Assembly: GCA_009792885.1 (NCBI GenBank)
Contig: WMCF01000161.1
Location: 630,283 to 694,282, forward strand
Source of the DNA: Eremophila alpestris peregrina
Taxonomy: Eukaryota > Chordata > Aves > Passeriformes > Alaudidae
Direction of reading: 5' to 3'
DNA: 64,000 bases
Part shown: positions 11,541-22,047 of the stretch, piece by piece
Numbering within the stretch: position 1 is the stretch's first letter
How the letters are laid out: every line of letters begins with the position of its first letter
The notes under the pieces: generated by a model
Seen by the model: only the letters and a program-made list of their open reading frames with translations
Told to the model about the DNA's origin: nothing
Database searches by the model: none
Made by a program: the position numbers and the translations under genes

Positions 11541-14340
11541 TCCTTTTTTATGAGAGTCCTTTTTGACATGCTAATACCAGGACACTCCCTACTTTTCTTT
11601 TGGTCGTAACTACCCGGCTTTTGTTTTGGTTCGGTTTTTTTGTTATCAACAAAAGTGCCCAAGTACACACAAAGGAAAGAAATCCTAGGCAGGTTGGTGT
11701 GTTCCAGTTGTGTTTGCCCAGCAGCTCAGAAGCGCCCCCACCCAGCGTGACTCAGACCCGATCCATGCGCTGGTGACACCGGAACTGCCGGGAGGGGCCC
11801 GGGGATGTTCGCACCTGCACATGACGGCTGCTGCCAACCGTGTCTGTTCTCCGAGCCCTGTTCTTCACGGTGGGGAGGGGAGGTTTGATTTACAGCTCAC
11901 TAACCACCCTTCTCTTTACTAATAGCTAATGGCTACTGTTAGCTCTATACAAACAGAGCAAGAGGGACATAAGTGCAGGAAGGGGAAAGATGATGGATCC
12001 CGGCATTCCAGGGAAGCTATGATCTGAAATATGAACATCACCCTCACAGGACCAATGCCTGCCTCACCCTTATCTCTGGGGCTTTTATTCCTCTGTCAAT
12101 GTTGTAAATCTTGGGGGATTGAATGTGTGTGTGTACACTTACTTAAGAACAGGAAGAATCATACCTCACATTCATTCCAATTCACTTTTGCCCTTTTGAC
12201 TCTGGAGATCAGATTAAATCAGTTTCTGGAAGGTGGAGTAAGATGCATCACACTTTGGTACAGGGGATCATTTGATATATGTGAAAATAAGGAAACTGAT
12301 AACCTCCTTAGAGTCAGGGACATTTTGACCATCAACTCAGATTTGAGCTGAACAAGACAGCTGGGCTTTATTAGTCTGAAATGAGCTATTCCTTAGATTA
12401 TCTTTCAGTGAAGGGCCAGGCGACTTTATTATGAACATAAAGTGGCAGTAACTGTAGAAGTTTACTTTGTAAAAGTTTACTTTTCTGCTCTACTTCCACA
12501 AGCTCCTTAAAAATTTTCTGCAGACAGTCCGGAGTTTCCTTGCCACATCACACATAAAAAAACCCCAAAGCAGTGTCTGTAGAGGAGCATCCACCTGGTG
12601 AAAATCAGAGCATCCATGTTCCTATGGACATGGCAGACAGAGAGGCTGTGAGGATTCATTGCCAGGACTCACTATTCAAACACACCTCAGGTATTTGTAT
12701 CTGCATAAAGCCCATGATGACCTTATCAATGTGAAATGGATCTTAGATTAGTAAGTGACTCTTCATCAGAGTTGAGCAACTTTCTTTTATCGTCCTGTGC
12801 AAATTGTTTTACTGCTGTGGAGTACTGCTCATTAAAACAATAAATGGCAAACATTAAGGTCACTTCTCCATTGCATTTATATTTCACTTCCTCCTGCCAG
12901 CCAGCATCTCAGGAAATGAAAGTTCAAAATGGTTCCCATTGTTTTCTACCAGTGTGTGAGTTGGTCAAGCTGAAGGAAGTGTGTGATGCAAAAAAAAAAA
13001 TTTATACTCTGCAGGGACAATGAACTCCCCAAGGAATCTTTCAGCAGCAGATCTGGGGACATTTTGACACTGAAACCACGGCATGCTAAGCAAAGGTTTT
13101 ATGGCTCTGTCCTCTGCTCTCTTGTTTGTGCAATAACTCATAAGTTGGTGTTACAATCCTGAAGGTGAGGTAACTGAGGTTCTTGTTAATGGGTCCCTTG
13201 GGGTAGATAAAAGTGAAATGACACTTGTGACTGATGTCTAACCAGCAGGTTTGGTTTAGTATGGTAGAAAGGAGGTATGCAGCCATTTCAGTTATTGCCC
13301 ATAGAAACGCAACAATAGAAAAGTATAAAGATATCATTTAAGAAAATACATAAGGAAGAGAAAGGACAAGATAGTGGAAAGATATTAAAGGAATGAGAAG
13401 AATGTGTCTTTACAAACAAACTGTGAGTCTGCCTGTAGGAAAAGCTAGGTACTGAGAGGTGAAAGAAGCAAGGGGAGTAACCATAAATTTCAGAGGAATG
13501 TTACTAATTGACACAGACCTGCTCATCCAAGGCCATTTTAAATTCCTCGACTTAGAGATACACAGAAGGGAAGGGGGGGTTGAGGGGGGTGGTGTTGTGA
13601 ATATTAGAACGGGATATGTATTAGGTGATTCAGGCAGCCTGTATCTCTCAAGTACCTCAGTGGGGAAAGAAAAAGGTTCATGTGGCTGGGAAGATAGGAT
13701 TAGAAGGAAGCTATGTCCTCCAACAACTCCAGAGATGCCAGGTGAATGCCCCACGGCCTCTCCCTTTACTCGAACAAAGTTAAAGGAATTCTCTGACTCC
13801 TTTTTGGACATAAACATGGTGCTGTGAATTTTTCTGCACAGATGACACTACCTGTGGACCCAGCAACAAGACTTGATTGACGCACTGAATTTTCATGTGT
13901 GATGATCGCAGTCTTGATCCATCAGGGGGTGGGGGAAGCCCCTGAAACATGAAGTTCAATGGGTTAATACACAATCTGGTTCAGGAGGGAATGCCCAGGT
14001 ACCTCCCCTGTTGCTAAGCGAAGGCGGGTTTGTTGTGGCCACCGGGGCTGAGGTTTCCCATCACACATCCCAAGCCCTCTCCTCCTCCCCTCCGGCTCGG
14101 GGAGTGCAAACCCGGCCTCAGCCAAGCGCCCGCTGCTTCTGCAACTCGCTGATTGTTGGAGCCATTAACCCTCAGCATTTCAGTCCCTCACACAGGTGGT
14201 GAGAGAGCTGAGTGAGCGACAACACACACAAAGGCCACATGGGAAATTTGATTTTTTTTAAAAAAATTATTATTACCTAACAGTGAGGATAGTCTTGGAG
14301 ACGACCCGTGTGCTAAGAAAGATCACGTTAAGTTTGGGGG
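11541..14340. other. Intergenic region HPSE-COQ2
   Basis: No gene was recognised. A GC-rich patch near 11720-11830 contains a TGACTCA (AP-1 type) motif at about 11748 and could be regulatory. Two opposed open frames at 13410-13827 (135 and 122 codons) overlap each other, resemble no family I know and have no splice support, so I do not call them genes. Confidence 0.5.
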
Positions 14341-14800
14341 ACGATGATTTCACCGAGGACACCGCGGCCCCACACGCCGCCCGCCTCAGCCCCGGCGCCT
14401 GAGGGCGCGGCGCATGCGCAGCGCCGCCTGACCCCGGCCCGCCGGCAGCGGGGCGGCGCTAAGATGGCGGCGGCGCTGCTGGCGCGGCTGTGCCGGGGCA
14501 CCCCCGGGCTCCGGGGCACCCCCGGGCTCCGCGCCGCCCGCCCGCCCCTCGCCGCCGCCCCGCCGCTGCTGCTCCGCCGCCCCGCCGCGCCCCTTGGGCC
14601 GCGCAGCTTCTCGGCGGCCGAGCTGGTGCGCGCCGCGCCGGCCCCGCTGCAGCCCTACCTGCGGCTCATGCGGCTGCACCAGCCCGCCGGTGAGCGCGGC
14701 GGGGAGCGCCGGGGCCCCGAGCCTCCCGCGGCCTCCCGTTCCCCGCTGAGCCCGCCCGCGGGTTTTGTCTCCCCGCAGGGACGTGGCTGCTGTACCTGCC
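14340..14800 (+). promoter_or_regulatory. COQ2 CpG-island promoter with NRF1 and YY1 type motifs
   Basis: GC content and CpG density rise sharply here compared with the flanks. GCGCATGCGCA at 14410-14420 is a near-perfect NRF1 site, and AAGATGGCGGC at 14461-14471, covering the start codon, matches the YY1 consensus. Both factors are known regulators of nuclear genes for mitochondrial proteins, which suits COQ2. There is no TATA box. Transcription probably starts between the two motifs or just upstream; this is inference. Confidence 0.7.
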
Positions 14801-17800
14801 GTGTACCTGGAGCATCGGGCTGGCGGCCGCGCCCGGCTGCCTCCCGGACTGGCGCATGCTGTCGCTGTTCGGCGTGGGAGCCGTGCTCATGCGAGGGGCC
14901 GGCTGCACCATCAATGACATGTGGGACCGCGACTATGACAGACAGGTAGAGAGAGCCGTGCGGCCAGGCTGATCACACGGGCGGGCAGGGACAGGACAAG
15001 CAGGCGTGGCATCCAACTGAAAGAGTAGCTTTAGGTTAGATGCTAGGGAGAAATCCTTCACTGTTAAGATGGTGAGGCTTTGGAGCAGGTTGCCCGGAGA
15101 AGTTTTAGGTGGCCCATCCCTGGAAATGTTCAAGGCCGAGTTGGATGGGGCTGCGGGTAACCTGGTCTGGGGAAAGGTGACCCTGCCCACAGCACGAGGG
15201 TTGGAACGAGGTGATCTTTAGGGTCCCTTTCCAACCCAAGCCCTTCTGTGATTAAGTGAACCAAGCACATGCCCGTTCATCTCCATCATCACAGAACAGG
15301 GTTGGAAGGGACCTATGGAGATCTCTCCCTTGTTCAACTCCCTTGCCAAGATCAACTCACCTAGAGCAGGTTACACAGGAACGCATCCAAATGGGTTTGG
15401 AATGTCTCCAGGGAGGGAGACTCCACTTAACAGCTGCTGTTTTTTCTCAGCCAAGCACCAAGCACTGAAGTAAATGAACATCACCAGGCATTCCTTCCTG
15501 AATGCAGGCTCCAGGTTCAGGAATTCCTCCATGTGTCTGTGTGAGATGCACGCAATTAATTTGTCTGTGTTTCCTCCAAAAATAGTAGGAAGTATTTTAT
15601 TTCATATAACATGTCTCTCTCTAGGACTGTAATAAGTCTTCTAGAATACTCACCTCTCTGTGAGATAAAATACATGCTGTTGTCACCCGTAGGCAGTTCT
15701 TGAACAAGTTTATTTCTCAACCTTGTTTTGCAGGACAGAACAAACCAAGTAACACTTTTTTGCTACACTTGCTAGTTACAATCGATCCAAGAATGACACT
15801 TTTTTTTTTTCTTAATTTTTAGGAGCAGTGTTTCCTTGTTTGTTAATTTTGACTGTTCAGAGTATCATGCCCAACCCTGAGCTAATCCCCATCTATTATG
15901 TTGCATTTTTCCTTTATCCTTTTCCATTTGTTCAGAAGAGGGAAATAAGCAAAAGGCAGTGCCCAGCATCAGATTTTGAAACGTGCACAGGCTTGGAGGG
16001 GAACATCCTGGTGATGTGTCACTGTTTGCTCCTCCTGTTTTTTGTTCCTGTGTTGCTCCTGTGGTTTTGGGGTTTGGATTTTGACCCTGCAAGACACAGA
16101 ATAACGAGCCAATCCAGTATGTGAAGTTCTTAGTTATGGCACTTGTGTTTGTGCTGTTGGGAAGGCAGGGAATCAGGATGGGGTTTATGGTGGCTTTGGA
16201 TGGTTTAGGGTTTGGAAGGTGTTAACAGCTACATGTGCTAAACAGATTTGATGTGGAGGTGTGATCAGTAAGAGGGAATTTCAATATAATGATTAAATGT
16301 ATGCATTATGTGATGTGGTCAAATGGAAAGTTTTAAAAATTGCATTCACAGCTTTTTCTGGAGTACCTTAAAAAGGCTGCCTTCAACACAAGTGCCATAG
16401 AGGCCAGGCCAGCAGCAGGATGTTGGCTGCTGGTGGAGGTGATGGTGGTTTGGGGTTTAGATTTTGTGTTACTGATTATTTGGGACATATTTTCTTTAAG
16501 TGAAACACCCCATGTTTGGTTGCACTGTGCAGTGGAATTGGTCACAGGTATGTTAAGTGCATGTTAAGGCACTGTCCGAAGGCAGTGTTTGGTGTTAACA
16601 TAACCTGATGGCAGGGGGTAGAACAAGCTATAAGAGTTTATTTAAATTGACATTATTCAAGCATAGGCAAGATACTTTATGGGAAAATAATATTCTGTAA
16701 AAAGTTGGCTTTTAAACCCCTTTGAATAGACTTGACACCATTTTCATCAACATGCACAATTCTGTGGAATTGTTAGGGTTGAAAGGCACCTCTGCAGATC
16801 ATCCAGTCCAAACTCCTGCCAAGGCAAGGTCACCTGGAGCAGGTGACACAGGAACATGTCTAGGTGGGGTTTGGAATGTCTCCAGAGAGGGAGACTCCAC
16901 AACCTCCATGGGTAGCCTGTTCCAGTGCTCTGCCACCCTCAGTGTAGAGAAGTTCTTCCTCATGTTGAGGTGAAATTCTGTCATTTGGGGCTTTTTTTTT
17001 TTTTGGCATTGGTCTCCTTTGGCAAATAACTCACCATTAATTTATTTTAACTTTTTTTTTCTGATACCTGTTTCTTTCTTCAGTTTACCTTGTATGATTT
17101 CTTGTTCCAGAGTTTCTAAACTTCACTGTATCCCAGCTGGGATTGAATGAATTGTCTTTTTACAGCTATTAACTCCACATCAATAGGACTGGATTCTGTA
17201 AAAAATACCATTAGAGAGAAACAAAAGCAAACAACAGAATTAGGGCCCTTTCATTTCTCTTCAGGAAATAGGAAACAAACAGTGTAAATTGCCCATCAGT
17301 TACAGATGTACCTGGTGGTAATATTTTTCAGGTTGCAAGGACAGCAAGCAGACCCCTGGCAGCTGGAGATATCTCCACTTTCCAGTCCTTGGTTTTTCTT
17401 GGAGGACAGCTCAGCCTGGCGCTCTGTGTGCTTCTGTGTCTGAATTACTACAGGTGATGGATGAGTTGTCTCTTGATTTTTTTAAAGTCTGGTTCTGGGT
17501 CTTGAGTGAAGCACAGAGATTTTGAGTAGAAAAGGTGTTGGGGTCAGAGGGAGGAGGTTATTAGTCATGGAATTGTAATTGAAAGGAAAAGAATTAGGTC
17601 AGTGCTGTGTACAGCTCTTGCAGTGCTGCACTACATCTACTGATCTTTAGCCTGGCAAACAATAATCCTCTTGGTACTCTTTACAGTATCATTCTGGGAG
17701 CAGCCTCTTTATCCCTTGTGATCACCTACCCTCTGATGAAGAGAATAACATACTGGCCACAGCTAGTTTTGGGTGAGATGGAAATACTTTTTTCTATTTT

Positions 17801-20800
17801 TTTTTATTTCGGCTGTAGTTTTTGGGGTGTTCTATGAATTAGTACTTGAGCTTTAGCAATCTGACTTTTTATAACTTTACATCAAAATAGAAGTACAGCA
17901 TTTCAGTGTTCAGCTTCTAAAATAACTCCTGACCAGATACTGATGGTGCTTGTATTTTAAGTTGGGCTACTAAAACATACCTCTGTATATTGGCTCTCAC
18001 ATTCTAGCTGTCTTCAGGGGTTTTTACCAAAATTGTCATTTTCAGCCTAGAAGTACCATAGTTGGCTGCTTTGTACTGTTTTGCAGCCAGTTACACTGAT
18101 ATCTTTTGTTACACTGACATCTGAGCATTTTACTTTCAGACCTGTTGTTTGAGTGTTCTGGAATAGTTAGGGAAAAACATGTGGCATGTGTCTTTTTCCT
18201 TGCATGTCCAGTGTGTTTAATGTCAAATTATTTTGATTTATTACCTGCCTGAAAATAAGTGGTAGAAAAATGGAGATGTTGGTATTATACAAAAAGCTGT
18301 GCTGATATGATACACTATCAAATAAACCATATTTAATTCCTCCTGGCATTCTTGTAACTTCTTTTTTTTATTTTCTTAATGCTTTTAGGACTTACATTTA
18401 ACTGGGGAGCCCTTCTTGGCTGGTCTGCCATCAGAGGGTCGTGTGAGTGGTCTGTGTGCTTGCCCTTGTACTTTGCTGGAGTCATGTGGACCCTGGTGTA
18501 CGACACCATTTATGCCCATCAGGTAGGGTAACACTGAGCCATTCCAGAGGCCTGTGTGTTTCCTTTACAAACTTGTTGTCCAACAGCAGGACTAACCTCT
18601 TGCAGTTCTTCACCCTCAGCTGAGCTTCACAGAGAAGTCACAGCCCTTTGATATTTTATTGCTGCTTGCCAAGGTTTTACAAATCAGGTGGAAAGATGGG
18701 AGTACAATGCCCTTTGTACTCTTATGCTTTTGCATTATGTAAATAACTTTGATGTTGGTATTAACTCTTGGCTGCTAAAACAGTTCTAAGACCAACCTTC
18801 TAGTTCAAATTTTAATGTGGGGACTTACAACTGCGCTTTAACTGGGTTCCTAGTAAGAAGCATTGGAAATTTAAGCAAATTCCACCTTTTTATTTTTCTT
18901 ATGAAGTGGCATTGGATTGTGGATTTTCACATGGTAATTCATCCTTTCATTCCAGGATAAGAGGGACGACATCATGATTGGTGTGAAGTCAACTGCATTG
19001 CAGTTCCAGGAGGACACGAAGCAGTGGCTCAGTGGCTTCAGCCTGGCCATGCTCCTGAGTTTGTGCATGGCAGGGATCAATTGCAACCAGACCTTCCCAT
19101 ATTACTCAGCTGTGGCTGCCGTGGGGGCTCACCTGGCACACCAGGTTTGATGGATTTATTTATGCTTTTTCCATGTGGAAGTTCTTTCTGAGAAGTCAGA
19201 GGGCTTTTCAACCCCCATCAATTCATGAGCTACCCATGAAAAACAGTTCTGTCAAGAGAGCTAAAGTCTTCTGGCAATAAGCTTGGTCTTCTTAAGTATG
19301 TTTTGCAGACCTTCTTGTTGAGGAGACCTTCAGTCCTGACCACAAACAGAGGAGCACTGAGTTTCAGTCTGTCTGTAACCAACAGAAGTGCCACACATTA
19401 AGCTGTGATCTCAAGGGGAGGGTTTTCTCCTCACTGCCAGCAGCAGCTGCTGCTAGATCCACCTCAATGTGCTGCAAAATACTGTGATGTTGACTGTTCC
19501 GAGTCAGCTCTTGCAGTGTCTGGCACACGTAATAGCAGATGTTAATATTATAAATTTATATTAATTGACAGTTCTAAAGAGTTGTCTTTATAGCAGAGAA
19601 CAATCCAGTTCAGTCTTGTAGGTGCATTCGTTTAGAAATTTTTAAGAATAACAGAAAGAAATTAGATTTGTCAGTAAAGGATGCAGATAGGATCTTGTTA
19701 CCTTGTTCTTTCTGAGTCCTAGCAACTGTGTTACACAGTCTTGTAGTAAGTGACAAGTCAGTCTATTCAAAAATCATTTTCTGGTCTTTATAGATAAGTG
19801 ATGGCAGGGGTTTGTGTATTGCAAGTAGTAAAACCAAGTCTGAGCAGTGAAATCTGTGGTAATGTGGAACTTTTTATAAGGCATGTTGGTTGTATAATGG
19901 ATATTAAACTTATCTCTGAGTGAGAGAATTCTTACGGTGATGTAGTCTGGCATTCAGCCTCTGTTTTCATAGTGACTGTGCTTGGAAATGTATGAGGGAA
20001 AGAATACTACATCCACTGCATAATCATTTACAGTTTGAATTGCCAGAGAGCCTTTATGCTGCAGTTTTGGCATGAATGGAAACCACTTTTAAGGATCTTT
20101 TTAAGTGAGGATGCAGACTAATGGGTGGGAGTGATGGAGAATTCACTGTTGTGTGGACTGCCAAAGTCACAAGAACAGAACTGTGCTGTGTACCACAGAG
20201 TAGCTTACTTTTGAGGAATTATTTTAATTTTAGTCCTGCTTAAACATTTTCATGCTCATCTTGTTCAAGATTTCTGATTGTGTCCTTAACTGAGTTTAGA
20301 GAGCTGAGTAAGATGCTTGAGGACCAGGATTTCCAAGATTTCCTTGATTCACTGAATTTTTGCCTGAGGCAGAGGAATTTGGGTCATGATGGTATCAAAT
20401 TACATCCCTCTCAAGAAGTGCACCAATAGAAAAATAACATCTTTTACTTTCCTTGTGTTTCTGAAAGAATAGCTTGGCTCCTGTGGAGTTTAATTTGTCA
20501 GTTCAGTGTTTCAAGTTCCCAGTTTGAGGAGCTGACAGGTTCTTTAGGGTGTGCCTCACATCAGATTTTAGAAGCTTGTGGAGAGTGTTTTTGATTATTT
20601 GACCAGGACCCAGCCCTGATTTTTTTCTACAGCCACAAATGAAGCAGAATTCCTGGGAAGGTTTCACTTCTTTCAGTCAAATCCTTTCTGTTTTAAATTT
20701 TCAAGAACTGAAGTGCAAGGTTTGAGGTTTTAGGGGCTCCTTTTTTGTTAATTCTTTCACTCATTTTGTTCAACACTTTTGTACCAGATTTTCATTTTGG

Positions 20801-21690
20801 TGGTATTTTTCAGTAAATTTGCTCTTGTTATACCTTGTGAGTTGTTGGTTTGGTTTTTTTTTTTTTTTGGCACTTTCAGTTATAACTCACAGTAGAGAGC
20901 TGCCACGCTGGGAAAGCCAAGCCTTGCTTGTGGCTGCTGTTGCAAGTGTCCTGGTTCTTTCTTGGAAGGAAATTGCATGAACTTGGCTAAGAGCAGCTGG
21001 ACTGAAACCAGCCAGGCAGGGCCTGGCACTTTTCTGTGCTTCCCAGTTGCCCTGGTTCACTGCTGACTCTCCAGTGCCTTGTCTCTGCTGAAACTTGGAA
21101 CAACACTCAGCAGGGATGGAAAAGTGAATATTCTGGGGGGACTCAATTGAATTTACGTTGAAGAATTAGGTGGCAACCTACTGAGGAGAATCTCAAAGAG
21201 ACTTAGTTACATGCCCAGGTATTTTTGGACTTTTAAACATCAAACCAGACACACCAGTAACTGGGCTGTTTATATTGTCTTCCATCGAGGTGGGAATCAT
21301 GTTCATATGAGATCCTTGACTTTTCTGCTGTATGTTGAAAAAGTCTGTCAAACACAGATGCCAGTTATCCAAAAAGAAATTTTAAGCACAGAATATTCCT
21401 GTTTTTTGTGGAGATAAGGGTAGACTTTAGAGCTTAAGAATAGTTTTTTGAAGTTGCAGATAATTTTGTAATGTGTCAGATATTTTTGAGTCTGTGGAAT
21501 AATAACCCTCTAATGTTATACTGTGCTTTTGCAGATTTACACTTTGGACATTGACAAGCCTGAAGACTGTTGGAAAAAATTTGCTTCAAATCGTACTGTA
21601 GGAATTCTGCTCTTCATAGGGATTGTGCTTGGGAATCTGTGGAAACAAGAAGACTTAGAAAATGCAGAAGAGCCTTCAGAGAGCAGATAG
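14464..21690 (+). CDS. COQ2: 4-hydroxybenzoate polyprenyltransferase, mitochondrial (complete)
   Basis: UbiA-family inner-membrane enzyme that attaches the polyprenyl tail to 4-hydroxybenzoate in ubiquinone synthesis. Exons: 14464-14689, 14779-14945, 17332-17453, 17687-17772, 18389-18522, 18956-19144 and 21535-21690, all GT-AG with phases that fit; total 359 residues, against 371 for the short human form. The first 60 or so residues are rich in Arg, Ala, Leu and Pro without acidic residues, as expected of a mitochondrial targeting peptide. The first Asp-rich motif NDMWDRDYD starts at 14913; the second, DTIYAHQDKRDD, spans intron 5. Both bind Mg-prenyl diphosphate in this family. Several hydrophobic segments follow in exons 3-7. 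The start has a good context (A at -3, G at +4), but an in-frame ATG at 14344 would add 40 residues. Confidence 0.96.
14494..14529 (+). repeat. 18-bp perfect tandem duplication in COQ2 leader
   Basis: Two identical 18-base units (14494-14511 and 14512-14529) encode RGTPGL twice in the presumed mitochondrial targeting peptide. Frame is kept. Confidence 0.9.
15025..15254 (+). mobile_element. CR1 LINE 3' end, sense
   Basis: Contains the CR1 blocks TTTAGGTTAGATGCTAGG, TGGAGCAGGTTGCCCGGAG and TTGGAACGAGGTGATCTTTA, and ends in the CR1 terminal TTCTGTGATT motif. It is truncated at the 5' side and lies in COQ2 intron 2. Confidence 0.85.
15285..15425 (-). mobile_element. CR1 LINE 3' end, antisense
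   Basis: Begins with CATCACAGAACAGGGTTGGA, the reverse complement of a CR1 tail, and runs through GGTTTGGAATGTCTCCAGGG. It faces the preceding CR1 tail to tail, with about 30 bases between them. Confidence 0.85.
16738..16990 (-). mobile_element. CR1 LINE 3' fragment, antisense
   Basis: GTTAGGGTTGAAAGGCACCT, ATCATCCAGTCCAAACTCCT and AGCCTGTTCCAGTGCTCTGC are typical antisense CR1 blocks. It lies in COQ2 intron 2, close to a T-rich stretch. Confidence 0.88.
19145..21534 (+). other. COQ2 intron 6
   Basis: A 2.4-kb intron with no recognised exon or transposon. A T run of about 15 lies at 20854-20868. Confidence 0.7.
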
Positions 21691-22041
21691 TTGAAATCAC
21701 TATACTGATATTTTAGTCTAACTGAAGTGTAAGTATTGTAAGAAGGAAAACACTTTTAATATAAATATAGCTGCTTTATATTGTTTATTTATAAAAGCTG
21801 GTGGAAACATTCTTGTTTCTGAAATCATGCAACTGAGAAAATTCTACAAATGGAAGTTTTGGTTGTCTGGGAATAACTTCCATCTGCATAGAAGCTCCAA
21901 GAAGTGAAGCTACTCTGCTTCTCCTGTGAAGTAGCAGCAAACTTCTGTCAACCTTTAGAGACTGTGAACCCAAGATTTTATATGAAGCGGGTGTCTCTTA
22001 GCGACAGCATGGGTGAAAATGCAAAATGATTTTTGGATGTA

Positions 22042-22047
22042 AATAAA
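22042..22047 (+). terminator. COQ2 poly(A) signal AATAAA
   Basis: A canonical AATAAA lies about 350 bases after the COQ2 stop, followed within 30 bases by a TGT-rich stretch typical of a downstream element. It is the likely 3' end of the main transcript. Confidence 0.75.

Larger units (their letters stand above)
14946..17331 (+). other. COQ2 intron 2
   Basis: A 2.4-kb intron with three CR1 fragments (listed separately), several T runs and no recognisable exon. Confidence 0.7.
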
